A DNA stretch of 64,000 nt from positions 496,001 to 560,000 of the forward strand of contig NZ_FOGB01000001.1 of assembly GCF_900111095.1 (NCBI RefSeq), read 5' to 3'. This document shows positions 7,325-15,926 of this stretch, one piece after another. Every line of letters begins with the position of its first letter. Position 1 is the first letter of the stretch. This DNA is from Amphritea atlantica (GTDB taxonomy: Bacteria > Pseudomonadota > Gammaproteobacteria > Pseudomonadales > Balneatricaceae). Below the pieces are notes generated by a model. It was given only the letters and a program-made list of their open reading frames with translations. It did no database searches and was not told where the DNA came from. A program made the position numbers and the translations under genes.

Positions 7325-8110
7325 ATGAAACACGCACGCGTACTTTTTAATGGCTCCGAACTGGATGTCACCGTCGAAGACTTATTTGCCGAAACGGGAC
7401 AGCTGAAATCTAAAGTTGATGGGCTGCTGATTAACGAAGCGGATGTCACCTGGCTGTGTCCGGTGAAAGAGCCGGGTACTATCTTCGCCCTGGGTCTGAA
7501 CTATGCGGATCACGCCGCTGAACTGGCGTTTGAACCACCGAAAGAGCCGCTGGTGTTCCTTAAAGGTGCCAATACCCTGACCGGTCATAAACAGAATGCT
7601 TACCGTCCGGATAACATCGAGTTCCAACACTATGAGTGTGAGCTGGTGGCGGTGATCGGTAAAGAGGGTAAGAACATCTCCCGTGAAGATGCGATGGACT
7701 ACATCGCGGGTTACACCGTGTGTAATGACTTTGCCATCCGTGATTATCTGGAAAACTACTACCGCCCTAATCTGCGGGTGAAAAGCCGTGATTCACTGTG
7801 CCCGATTGGCCCCTGGCTGATCGATAAGGATGATGTGGGTGATATCACCAACCTGAAACTGACGACCCATGTGAATGGGGAGCTGACTCAGGAAGGCACC
7901 ACGGCGGATATCATCTTCGATGTGCCGTTCCTGGTGGAATACCTGAGTAAAATTATGACCCTGAAGCCCGGCGATATGATCGCCACCGGTACGCCAAAAG
8001 GTCTGAAAGATATGCAGCCGGGCGACACCGTTGTCTGTGAAATTGAAAAAGTAGGTGCTCTGGTAACGCACATCGTTTCTGAGCAAACGTTCTACGGCGA
8101 TAAGTATTGA
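7325..8110 (+). CDS. hpaG2: HPA degradation isomerase/decarboxylase, HpaG2 subunit
   Basis: This 261-residue FAH-family protein corresponds to the C-terminal half of HpaG. Conserved elements are FALGLNYADHAAEL, the acidic metal site in YECELVAVIG, GYTVCNDFAIRDY and the ATGTPKGLKDMQPGD loop. It follows hpaG1 by 14 bases with a GGAG-type ribosome site, and its stop lies 12 bases before the hpaE ATG. It is more complete and typical than HpaG1, which looks like a degenerate duplicate of the same fold. Confidence 0.87.
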   Translation: MKHARVLFNGSELDVTVEDLFAETGQLKSKVDGLLINEADVTWLCPVKEPGTIFALGLNYADHAAELAFEPPKEPLVFLKGANTLTGHKQNAYRPDNIEFQHYECELVAVIGKEGKNISREDAMDYIAGYTVCNDFAIRDYLENYYRPNLRVKSRDSLCPIGPWLIDKDDVGDITNLKLTTHVNGELTQEGTTADIIFDVPFLVEYLSKIMTLKPGDMIATGTPKGLKDMQPGDTVVCEIEKVGALVTHIVSEQTFYGDKY

Positions 8111-8121
8111 GGTATAGATTG

Positions 8122-9642
8122 ATGAGTGCACAACTACAAGAGAATATCAGTAAAGCAGAAAGCTACCTGGCGCGTTTTAAAGAGAACACCCTGGGCCATT
8201 ACATTAATGGCGAGTGGACGCTGGGCAGTGGTGAAACCTTTGATAACACCACACCCTTTGATCAGAGCTATCTGGGTAAAGTGGCTGCGGCGTCTGAAGA
8301 AGATGTCAATGCTGCCTGTGAAGCAGCGGCTGCTGCAGCGGCTGGCTGGGCGGCAACACCGGGTGCTGAACGGCGTAAGATTCTGCATCGTCTGGGTGAC
8401 GAGCTGGAGAAGCGTGCCGAAGAGATCGCTATGGTTGAATCGATGGACTGCGGTCAGGCGCTGCGCTTTATGCGTCAGGCGGCTGTACGTGGTGCAGCCA
8501 ACTTCCGTTTCTTCGCCGATCAGGCACCCGAGGCCCGCAACGGCTTGTCTCTGCATCAGGCGGAGCACACCAACTTTACCGTGCGCAGTCCAATCGGTCC
8601 TGTTGCCGTAATCACTCCGTGGAACACGCCGTTTATGCTGTCTACCTGGAAGATTGCACCCGCACTGGCATCCGGTTGTACCGTGGTACATAAGCCTGCC
8701 GAGCTGAGCCCACTAACTGCATCCATTCTGGCTGAGTGTGCTGAAGCGGCGGGTCTGCCGAAAGGTGTCTGGAACATGGTTAACGGCTTTGGTACGGTAG
8801 CCGGTAAAGCGCTGACTCAACACCCTGCTATCAAAGCGGTCGCGCTGGTGGGTGATTCTGCCACCGGTAAACTGATTCAGGCACAGACGGCACAAACCCT
8901 GAAGCGTCTGCATCTGGAACTGGGGGGTAAGAACCCGGTTATCGTATTCGATGATGCCGATTTTGATCGTGCTCTGGATGCCGTGGTCTTCATGATCTAC
9001 AGCCTGAACGGTCAGCGCTGCACCAGCTCCAGCCGTCTGCTGATCCAGAGTGGTATTAAGGACAAGTTCCTGGCTGCCCTGAAAGCGCGTGTAGAAAACA
9101 TCAAAGTAGGTCATCCACTGGACCCTGAAACTGAAGTAGGTCCACTGGTTCATACCGGTCACTACGATAAAGTCACCAGCTACTTCGAAATTGCTAAGCA
9201 GGATGGTGCGACTATCGCTGTCGGTGGCAAGTCTCTGCGTGATGAGATGGGCCCTGGTAACTTCGTCACCCCAACCCTGTTTGTTGATGCGAAGAACACT
9301 ATGCGTATCGCTCAGGAAGAGATCTTTGGTCCGGTTCTGACCGCGATTGAGTTCGAAACCGAAGAGGAAGCGGTTCAGCTGGCTAACGAGACTGTGTATG
9401 GTCTGGCAGGCTATATCTGGACCAGCAACACCGGTCGGGCAATGCGTATGGCGCATGCAGTAGAAGCCGGTATGCTGTGGGTTAACTCAGAAAACAACCG
9501 TAACCTGCCATCCCCGTTCGGCGGCGTTAAGATGTCGGGTATTGGTCGTGACGGTGGTGACTGGAGCTTCGATTTCTATATGGAAACGAAGAATGTGTGT
9601 ATAGCGCATGATACGCATAAGGTCCCTGTCCTCGGCCGCTAA
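8122..9642 (+). CDS. hpaE: 5-carboxymethyl-2-hydroxymuconate semialdehyde dehydrogenase
   Basis: HpaE is the NAD-dependent aldehyde dehydrogenase that oxidises the ring-cleavage product of homoprotocatechuate. The 506-residue protein has the ALDH signatures TPWNTPFML near residue 168, the catalytic Glu in LELGGKNP near 270 and the catalytic Cys in GQRCTSSSR near 303. I chose the ATG at 8122 (MSAQLQ) over an upstream in-frame TTG that overlaps hpaG2. The next hpa gene, hpaF, is separated by an unusual repeat array instead of the expected hpaD. Confidence 0.9.
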   Translation: MSAQLQENISKAESYLARFKENTLGHYINGEWTLGSGETFDNTTPFDQSYLGKVAAASEEDVNAACEAAAAAAAGWAATPGAERRKILHRLGDELEKRAEEIAMVESMDCGQALRFMRQAAVRGAANFRFFADQAPEARNGLSLHQAEHTNFTVRSPIGPVAVITPWNTPFMLSTWKIAPALASGCTVVHKPAELSPLTASILAECAEAAGLPKGVWNMVNGFGTVAGKALTQHPAIKAVALVGDSATGKLIQAQTAQTLKRLHLELGGKNPVIVFDDADFDRALDAVVFMIYSLNGQRCTSSSRLLIQSGIKDKFLAALKARVENIKVGHPLDPETEVGPLVHTGHYDKVTSYFEIAKQDGATIAVGGKSLRDEMGPGNFVTPTLFVDAKNTMRIAQEEIFGPVLTAIEFETEEEAVQLANETVYGLAGYIWTSNTGRAMRMAHAVEAGMLWVNSENNRNLPSPFGGVKMSGIGRDGGDWSFDFYMETKNVCIAHDTHKVPVLGR

Positions 9643-9644
9643 TC

Positions 9645-10007
9645 GTCTAAGCTACTGCGCTTGATCATACGGCGTTGGAAGCAGGTTCAAAGTGCTCATT
9701 TAGCAGGCTAAACTGCGCGCTTTTCACCTGCTTCCGCCTTGTCTGATCTACGCTCGTGACGCTTAGACAGCTATTGCGTTTGATCGTATGGTGTTGAGAG
9801 AAGGTATAAAGTACTTATTTAGCAGGCTAAACTGCGCGCTTTTCACCTGCTTCCGCCTTGTCTGATCTGCGCTCGTGACGCTTAGACAGCTATTGCGTTT
9901 GATCGTATGGTGTTGAGAGAAGGTATAAAGTACTTATTTAGCAGACTAAACTGCGCGCTTTTTACCTGCTTCCGCCTTGTCTGATCTGCGCTCGTGACGC
10001 TTAGACA
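9645..10007. repeat. Three tandem ~119-bp palindromic repeat units
   Basis: Units begin at 9650, 9769 and 9888, with a partial fourth at about 10008. Spacing is 119, 119 and 120. Copies 2 and 3 are nearly identical and copy 1 is more diverged. Each unit folds as one long imperfect inverted repeat, for example GGAAGCAGGT with ACCTGCTTCC in copy 1, AAAGTGC with GCGCTTT, and a TTTAG/CTAAA tip. Copy 1 is bounded by GTCTAAGC (9645-9652) and its complement (9761-9768). There is no reading frame and no CRISPR-like spacer structure. The array occupies the hpaE-hpaF gap. Confidence 0.85.
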
Positions 10008-10035
10008 AGCTATTGCGTTTGGCTACACGGCTTTT

Positions 10036-10069
10036 AAAAGCTGGTTTAGAGTAATCTTAGCCAGCTTTT
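10036..10069 (+). terminator. Stable hairpin with GUAA tetraloop before hpaF
   Basis: AAAAGCTGG (10036-10044) pairs with CCAGCTTTT (10061-10069), and the stem continues inward with one mismatch to a GTAA loop, a GNRA-type tetraloop. It follows the repeat array and precedes hpaF by 70 bases. It may be a terminator for the hpaH-E transcript or an RNA-stability element. Confidence 0.5.
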
Positions 10070-10139
10070 GATTTTAAGTGTTATGAGCCTGATGCGTAGA
10101 TCTGTAAATTAGATAGATTGATTAAACAGAGGAAACTTT

Positions 10140-10529
10140 ATGCCTCATTTTATTATGGAATACTCAGCTAACCTGGATGATGATCTGGATATTCCGGCGT
10201 TGTTTGAGAAGTTAAACGCTACTGCGATTGCTACCGGGGTTTTCCCGATTGGTGGTATTCGCAGCCGGGCGATCCGCTGCGAGCATTTCCGGGTAGGTGA
10301 GGGTGATCCCGACAATACGTTTGTGCATCTGACCGCGAAAGTGGGGTCTGGTCGTTCGCCTGAAGTGCTTAAAGAGGCTTCTGATAAGATCTTTGAGACC
10401 TTCAGTGAGTGTCTTAAGCCGGTGTTTGACCGTCGCTGGATGAGCGCGGGTTTCGAGATGATTGAACTACACCCGGAGCGCAACTACCGGATGAACAACA
10501 TTCACAAGAAGCTTGCCGACAAAGGCTGA
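10140..10529 (+). CDS. hpaF: 5-carboxymethyl-2-hydroxymuconate delta-isomerase
   Basis: This 129-residue tautomerase-superfamily protein begins MPHFIMEYSANL, exposing Pro-1, the general base of the family once Met is removed. It isomerises 5-carboxymethyl-2-hydroxymuconate between the HpaE and HpaG steps. The arginines in the GGIRSRAIR stretch (about residues 38-46) fit carboxylate binding. A GAGGAAAC ribosome site precedes the ATG. It is separated from hpaE by 497 bases of repeats and a strong hairpin, so it may have its own promoter. Confidence 0.88.
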   Translation: MPHFIMEYSANLDDDLDIPALFEKLNATAIATGVFPIGGIRSRAIRCEHFRVGEGDPDNTFVHLTAKVGSGRSPEVLKEASDKIFETFSECLKPVFDRRWMSAGFEMIELHPERNYRMNNIHKKLADKG

Positions 10530-10568
10530 ATTTATTCGCGATTCAGAGTTAGTCAGCATCGTCTGATA

Positions 10569-10591
10569 AGCCCACGCTAACGCCGTGGGCT
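10569..10591 (+). terminator. Hairpin downstream of hpaF
   Basis: AGCCCACG (10569-10576) pairs with CGTGGGCT (10584-10591) 40 bases after the hpaF stop. There is no clear T run, so it may be a Rho-assisted or bidirectional stop between hpaF and the converging aldehyde dehydrogenase gene. Confidence 0.4.
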
Positions 10592-10707
10592 CTCGGTTCT
10601 TTGTGGTAAGGGTCTGAAGCCCGCGCAGGTAATCATGCCGGGCTATAGTGTGGGCCCCTCTTTTCGCAGTGTATAGTCACGGGCAGGTGACTAACGACTG
10701 GCTTTTC

Positions 10708-12252
10708 TTATTCAAACACAATGCCCTGAGCCAGCGGCAGTTCACCACCATAGTTGATGGTGTTGGTGGTACGGCGCATGTAAGCCTTCCAGGCATCGGA
10801 ACCGGACTCACGACCACCGCCGGTCTCTTTCTCACCACCGAAGGCTCCGCCGATCTCTGCACCAGAGGTGCCGATATTGACGTTCGCGATACCGCAGTCA
10901 GAACCGGTAGCCGACATAAAGGTTTCAGCTTCCCGCATGCTTTCAGTGAAAATTGCCGATGAGAGCCCTTGAGGAACCTCGTTCTGAATCTCGATCGCTT
11001 CTTCGATATTGCTGTAGGTCAGCACATAGAGAATCGGAGCGAAGGTCTCTTGGTGAACTACCTGAGCGTCGTGAGCGATGCTGACGATAGCCGGACGAAC
11101 ATAATAACCGCCATCGGGGACACCTTCAGTTACGCGCTCGCCACCGAAGAGAATTTCACCGCCTTGCTCTTTTGCAGCGTTCAAGGCGTTTTGCATCGTA
11201 TCAAAGCTGCGCTGGTCGATCAGCGGGCCGACCAGAGAGCCTGCAACAGTTGGATCGCCGATGGGCAGTGATGCATAGGATTTTTTGAGCCGTTCAACCA
11301 GATCGTCCTGGATCGATTTATGGGTGATCAGGCGGCGCAGTGTTGTACAACGCTGGCCAGCCGTGCCGGCCGCGGAGAAGACAATCGCCCGCAGGGCCAG
11401 ATCAAGGTCCGCGGTTTCTGAAACTATCATGGCATTGTTCCCCCCCAGCTCCAGCAACGAACGGCCTAAACGTGCGCCTACGGTTTCGCCGACGCTGCGG
11501 CCCATAGCGGTAGAGCCGGTTGCCGATACCAGTGGGAAACGTTTGTCCTGAGCGATCAGTGCGCCAATCTCGCGATCGCCGATAATAACGCTGGTAACAC
11601 CCTTAGGTATCTCCGGCATAGTCTCAAGTGCTTTTTCGACAATTGACTGGCAGGCGAGGGCGCAGAGAGGGGCTTTTTCCGATGGCTTAAGCACCATCGA
11701 GTCACCACACACCAGACCGATCATGGTGTTCCAGGCCCAGACAGCCATTGGGAAGTTGAAGGCGGTTATAACCGCAACAAGCCCGAGGGGCTGCCACTGT
11801 TCCATCATCCGGTGACCGGGGCGCTCACTGACGATCGTTTTACCGTGCAGCTGCCGGGACAGACCAACGGCAAAATCACAGACATCGATCCATTCCTGCA
11901 CTTCACCCAGTGCTTCAGGCATGATTTTGCCGGATTCCAGGGTGATGACCTTTGCCAGATCCTCTTTATGCTCCCGGGCAAAGTTGCCGATCCGACGCAC
12001 CAGTTCACCCCTCAGGGGCGCAGGGATTGTACGGAGTTGTTTGAACGCAGCTTCAGCGTTTTGAATCACCTCTTCAAGCTGAGCCGGGGTGGCATTTCTG
12101 AAACGGGCAACCTCCATACCATTGATGGGCGAATTCACTGAAAACGCATCCCCTTTACCTGTTTCACGCAGGTTGTTGCCTATTACGCTGTAGTAGACGT
12201 TTTCTGACGAAAGTGAGGTAAGGCCAAGGTTGTCGAGAAAATTCATGTTCAT
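10708..12252 (-). CDS. amaB: Alpha-aminoadipate semialdehyde dehydrogenase (ALDH7 family)
   Basis: This 514-residue NAD(P)-dependent ALDH of the ALDH7 (antiquitin) subfamily has the subfamily motif LLELGGNNAMIV near residue 265 and catalytic Cys in AGQRCTTLRR near 300. Family members oxidise L-2-aminoadipate 6-semialdehyde to 2-aminoadipate in lysine/pipecolate breakdown. An AmaA-like oxidase and a DUF1338 2-oxoadipate enzyme lie in the same block, which supports the assignment. It is divergent from a LysR gene. The alternative start MNFLDN, two codons in, cannot be excluded. Confidence 0.85.
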   Translation of the reverse strand: MNMNFLDNLGLTSLSSENVYYSVIGNNLRETGKGDAFSVNSPINGMEVARFRNATPAQLEEVIQNAEAAFKQLRTIPAPLRGELVRRIGNFAREHKEDLAKVITLESGKIMPEALGEVQEWIDVCDFAVGLSRQLHGKTIVSERPGHRMMEQWQPLGLVAVITAFNFPMAVWAWNTMIGLVCGDSMVLKPSEKAPLCALACQSIVEKALETMPEIPKGVTSVIIGDREIGALIAQDKRFPLVSATGSTAMGRSVGETVGARLGRSLLELGGNNAMIVSETADLDLALRAIVFSAAGTAGQRCTTLRRLITHKSIQDDLVERLKKSYASLPIGDPTVAGSLVGPLIDQRSFDTMQNALNAAKEQGGEILFGGERVTEGVPDGGYYVRPAIVSIAHDAQVVHQETFAPILYVLTYSNIEEAIEIQNEVPQGLSSAIFTESMREAETFMSATGSDCGIANVNIGTSGAEIGGAFGGEKETGGGRESGSDAWKAYMRRTTNTINYGGELPLAQGIVFE

Positions 12253-12369
12253 GGTAAGCCCTTTTAATAGCGATTATGCGATCTCTCAAGCTTAGTCGTC
12301 GGGAAGCGTATAAAAAAATACTAAATTTCTGGAGGGGGTATCGTCAAAGACTATATCGTTAAATGATTG

Positions 12370-12387
12370 CTATAGGATATTCTATAG
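12370..12387. promoter_or_regulatory. Candidate LysR-type operator
   Basis: CTATAG-GATATT-CTATAG is an inverted repeat with 6-base spacing, 30 bases upstream of the LysR start in the divergent region shared with the amaB-like gene. Dyad form and location fit autoregulation and control of amaB. Binding is inferred. Confidence 0.45.
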
Positions 12388-12417
12388 GCTTCGGGGTAAT
12401 AACTATTAGAGACTGTT

Positions 12418-13272
12418 ATGGATTTTCGTTCATTACGTTACTTTGTTGCGGTATATGAGGAGCTGAGTCTGAGCGCGGCATCGAAGCGCTGCTTTGTCGC
12501 TCAGCCATCCATTTCTGCGGCTATTCAGCAACTGGAATCTGAACTGGACTGTGCGCTGTTTGTGCGCCACTCCAAAGGGGTGACGCCCACTCCGGAGGGT
12601 ACCCGTCTCTACCCCGATGCCCGCAAAGTACTGGGAGATATTCAGTCGATTAAGCTGCAGTTTCAGGATAAGCCTGAGTTTCTGCCAGTACGGCTCGGCC
12701 TGATGCCTTTTTTGTCGGGCAAGCGGATAGGCCGGGTGATTAAAGCGCTATTCCGGGAGATTCCAGGGCTTGATCTGACGCTGGTGGATATCGCTGAGGA
12801 ATCTGATCTGCGCATCGTCTCTAGCAGTATTGTTGAGCCTGATGAAGCGTTTCATAAGCTATGGACTGACCGTTATGTACTGGCGCTACCCAAAGGACAT
12901 CCGCTGGAGATCCACGATTCAATCGATTTTGAGCTGTTGAATAACCTGCCGTACATCAGTCGACGGCGCTGTGATTTTAATGATGCCTGGAAGTTTCTGC
13001 TGCAAAAACGCGGGATTATTCTGAATACCAAAGCGACTGTGCGTACCGAAGAGTATGCCCTGGATATGGTGGCGGCGGGGTTGGGGGTTTCAGTGGTGCC
13101 GAAGCAATCCACCGATGGCAGAAAGGACATTATTATTCGCGAGGTCAATGGCTTACAGCTGGAGCGGGTGGTTGGTCTGGCCTATGCCCGTAATAAGCCG
13201 TTACCGCCGCTGTTACTGTCGGTGATTGAAAGTGTTAAGTCAGAACTCGCTGAAGAGCTGTTTGGACAATGA
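12418..13272 (+). CDS. LysR-family regulator of the lysine/pipecolate block
   Basis: The 284-residue protein has an N-terminal winged HTH (residues 1-60; MDFRSLRYFVAVYEELS and SAASKRCFVAQPSISAAIQQLE) and a C-terminal effector-binding domain. It sits between two minus-strand catabolic genes, divergent from the aldehyde dehydrogenase and convergent with the FAD oxidase. The location suggests it senses a lysine-pathway intermediate. The effector cannot be told from sequence. Confidence 0.85.
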   Translation: MDFRSLRYFVAVYEELSLSAASKRCFVAQPSISAAIQQLESELDCALFVRHSKGVTPTPEGTRLYPDARKVLGDIQSIKLQFQDKPEFLPVRLGLMPFLSGKRIGRVIKALFREIPGLDLTLVDIAEESDLRIVSSSIVEPDEAFHKLWTDRYVLALPKGHPLEIHDSIDFELLNNLPYISRRRCDFNDAWKFLLQKRGIILNTKATVRTEEYALDMVAAGLGVSVVPKQSTDGRKDIIIREVNGLQLERVVGLAYARNKPLPPLLLSVIESVKSELAEELFGQ

Positions 13273-13287
13273 GAATTAACCTGATGA

Positions 13288-14607
13288 TTACATGATGCGC
13301 TGATACAGGTGATAAAGATCGGCCCCCCGGGCAAAGTACAGTTCCCGGACACGACGGGCCGGAATCGGCTTCAATGGTGTGACCGGTACAAACATCTCTT
13401 CCAGCGGCATTCCTGTCAGATGGTCCGCCAGTGACTTACCCATCATAGTACCCGGTCCGATTCCCCGACCACTATAGCCGATACAGGCGGTCAGCCCCGG
13501 CGCAAGTCGATGAAGATGTGGCAGGTGGTCATTGGAAAAGGCGATCTGGCCGGACCAGCTATGGCTCCAGAGACCGTCATTACGGACCGTTGAGGGATGA
13601 AAAAGACCCGGAAACAGTCTGGATAGCTGATGGCTGGCCCAGTTTTGCAAAAAGCGATTCCCCCGGTCCTCGACCGTACCAATACTGCCGATAATCAGAC
13701 GACCTGAATCATCCAGGCGAATTGATGACATCACCTGACGGGTATCCCAGCAACCGTGTTTTTCCGGCAGAATCTGTTGCAACTGTTCGGGCTGCAATGG
13801 GTGAGTGGCATACTGAAAAAAGCGGAGCGGAATAAAGGATTGCTTTAATGTTTTATTGAGATGTTCGCTGTAGGCATTAGTGGCGATAACCACCTGATCG
13901 GCAACGACCGAACCGTTGGCGGTAGCCACTTGCCACTCTCCGGCAGGGTTATTGCTGAGTTCAGTGACGATGGAACCGGTATAGATTCTGGCCCCCAAGG
14001 ATTGTGCTGCCTGAGCCAGTCCCCGGGCATAGCTGAGGGGCTGAATCGTACCTGCACGGGGGTCATACAGTGAGCTTTTGTAGGCGCTGGTGCCGGTTAG
14101 CCGGGCTGTGGTTGCCGGGTCTTTTAGCTCAACCGGAGCCCCCCGTTGCAGTAATTGCCTGGCTCTTGTCATTAGAATATGGTCACCCTTTCTGGAGTGA
14201 GAGAGTTGCAGGGTGCCGTTGCGAATGGCTTCACACCCAATACCGAAGCGCTCTATCAGCGAAAAAACCAGATCGGGAGCCCCCGCCAGCTGTGTATTGA
14301 GTCGCTGTCCATAGGTTGAGCCTAAGGTCGCTTCAATCTCGTCAGGGTTGACCCACAGGCCAGCGTTCACTAATCCCACATTACGACCAGAACCACCGAA
14401 GCCGATCTCCTGGGCCTCAAGGACGATTACATCGACCCCTTTTTCGGCCAGGTGCAGCGCTGTCGAAAGACCGGTGTAGCCGGCGCCAATAATCACGACG
14501 GCTGCACTGTGCTGTCCCTGAAGCGGGGCCGTATCAGGAGCCGGGCAGGCACTCGCTGCCCACAATGAGTCAGGAAGTGTGTGCCGGATAATGTGATGAT
14601 TGTTCAT
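13288..14607 (-). CDS. FAD-dependent amino acid oxidase, AmaA-like (L-pipecolate oxidase)
   Basis: This 439-residue DAO-fold flavoprotein has the FAD-binding VVIIGAGYTGLSTALHLAEKG near residues 35-55, the GGSGRNVGLVNAGLW loop and a C-terminal GYSGRGIGPGTMMGK segment. The family oxidises secondary or primary amines. AmaA in Pseudomonas oxidises L-pipecolate and feeds AmaB, which is the product I infer for the neighbouring dehydrogenase. I chose the ATG at 14607, preceded by GGAA, over a TTG 18 bases upstream. A broader glycine/D-amino-acid oxidase role remains possible. Confidence 0.72.
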   Translation of the reverse strand: MNNHHIIRHTLPDSLWAASACPAPDTAPLQGQHSAAVVIIGAGYTGLSTALHLAEKGVDVIVLEAQEIGFGGSGRNVGLVNAGLWVNPDEIEATLGSTYGQRLNTQLAGAPDLVFSLIERFGIGCEAIRNGTLQLSHSRKGDHILMTRARQLLQRGAPVELKDPATTARLTGTSAYKSSLYDPRAGTIQPLSYARGLAQAAQSLGARIYTGSIVTELSNNPAGEWQVATANGSVVADQVVIATNAYSEHLNKTLKQSFIPLRFFQYATHPLQPEQLQQILPEKHGCWDTRQVMSSIRLDDSGRLIIGSIGTVEDRGNRFLQNWASHQLSRLFPGLFHPSTVRNDGLWSHSWSGQIAFSNDHLPHLHRLAPGLTACIGYSGRGIGPGTMMGKSLADHLTGMPLEEMFVPVTPLKPIPARRVRELYFARGADLYHLYQRIM

Positions 14608-14941
14608 GGTCGGGTTTCCATTCAAATCGTACTATTCATCATGACGATGATCTGATCAGCTCTCCGATCACGCTTTGTATATGGGATAAAACGGGCAGAG
14701 AACCGATCAACTTTGAGGCAATGTTAAGCGTGCGCAATATCACGATCATATTCCCGGCTCAGATCGAGCAGAAATACTGTTTTTATGACTCCCCTATAGG
14801 AATGGACTATGGCCAGATGCAGGGCCGCAAACGACAGATCAGTCAGCTGTTTACTCTCTACGTTAATGGTCAGATAGTCGGGCAGGGTGCGGGTGCTAAC
14901 TGCCCGGATGATGCGTTTAGTGTTGATTCTGGCACTGTCTG
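14608..14941. other. Intergenic region between amaA-like and DUF1338 genes
   Basis: About 330 bases hold no supportable gene. A 77-codon plus-strand frame here runs into the end of the DUF1338 gene and has no recognisable domain. The region presumably carries the amaA-like promoter. No clear terminator or operator was recognised. Confidence 0.4.
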
Positions 14942-15742
14942 TCAGGTGCGGTGAGTGGATTCAAAAATTTTGTCAGCGTTACTGGCAATAAAGCCATCAA
15001 ACAATTCGCCCCCGGCGTTTTTATAGCGCATGGCAAATTCATAAAAACAGGTAGGGACCGTCCGTGTCTGGCCGCAGCTAAAGGTCATCTCTGTCTGATC
15101 TGCCATGGTGGATGATTGCACCAGAAGGTCTGCCGGAACCCCTTTTATCGCCCCGCCTGCCTGATTGATCGGGAATTGATGCTGTTGCAGCAGATCGATC
15201 ACCTGTTGCATATCAGTGATGGATTTAAGGTGGTTGAGGCTGACGGTAAAGTGGTTAACTCTCAGTCCCAGACTTGTCAGCCAGGCGGCGTATTCACTCT
15301 CCTCTGACAGGGTATCGTAGTCTGCTGCAGTGATCGGTTGCCACAGCAGTCCCCGGGCAAAAACCTCCGGACCATCAACTGCTCCGGGATCGATCTGGGA
15401 CACAACCGACTCCAGAATGCGCTGACTCTTTTCACTCAGAAGGTGACGCATCAGTTCACTGACAAAAATACGGGGGGCAGCGGGATCCGGGTGGGAATAA
15501 CTGCGGGCGACCAGCTTCTTCTGCTCAAAATGATAGTGCTCCTGCAGTTTGTACCCCATCGCCAGAATAACCGGTTGCAGATGCTCCAGGTCAATGGGAC
15601 AGTCAGAGAAGGTTCTGAACGCCACGTGATCATTGATGACGGCTTCCCCCAGGCTGGTGAACAGGTCGTGGATTTTCTGTGCCTGGGGCGCGATGTCGAT
15701 ATAGTCCTGCCAAAGCATTGCAAAAAAAGTTTCGTAGTTCAT
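14942..15742 (-). CDS. DUF1338 protein, HglS-like 2-oxoadipate dioxygenase/decarboxylase
   Basis: This 266-residue protein belongs to DUF1338, whose characterised member HglS is a non-heme Fe(II) enzyme turning 2-oxoadipate into D-2-hydroxyglutarate in lysine catabolism. The probable metal-binding His lies in INDHVAFRTF (near residue 38), with further conserved RVNHFTVSLN near residue 161 and a C-terminal CFYEFAMRY. Characterised HglS is longer (over 450 residues), so this is the short subfamily. Nearby amaA-like and amaB-like genes make a lysine route plausible: 2-aminoadipate, then 2-oxoadipate, then 2-hydroxyglutarate. Confidence 0.7.
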   Translation of the reverse strand: MNYETFFAMLWQDYIDIAPQAQKIHDLFTSLGEAVINDHVAFRTFSDCPIDLEHLQPVILAMGYKLQEHYHFEQKKLVARSYSHPDPAAPRIFVSELMRHLLSEKSQRILESVVSQIDPGAVDGPEVFARGLLWQPITAADYDTLSEESEYAAWLTSLGLRVNHFTVSLNHLKSITDMQQVIDLLQQHQFPINQAGGAIKGVPADLLVQSSTMADQTEMTFSCGQTRTVPTCFYEFAMRYKNAGGELFDGFIASNADKIFESTHRT

Positions 15743-15926
15743 CTCTCATACCCAATCAGATGTTCAGTGGGCTGGCACATAGACTGTGCGATATCAGCAC
15801 TGTTTATTCAGTTTTGTTAGCCAGCCTTCTTTAGTCAGCATAGAAACAAACTTATTGGCTTGCCTGATATAAGTACAATATTGCTTTTTGATATGGGTTA
15901 TACAGTCAACCTATAGACGCGGCTCT

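Noticed and set aside
8713-9456. 247-codon minus-strand frame inside hpaE
   Set aside because: Antisense to a well-identified aldehyde dehydrogenase; no ribosome site or family match.
9645-10007. Tandem repeats considered as a CRISPR array
   Set aside because: Units are 119 bp and contiguous with no unique spacers, and there are no cas genes.
14721-14954. 77-codon plus-strand frame between the amaA-like and DUF1338 genes
   Set aside because: No domain, no ribosome site and it runs into a converging gene; treated as intergenic.
15768-15785. TGGCAC-containing site resembling a sigma-54 promoter
   Set aside because: The -12 GC is not at the required spacing and it faces no gene.
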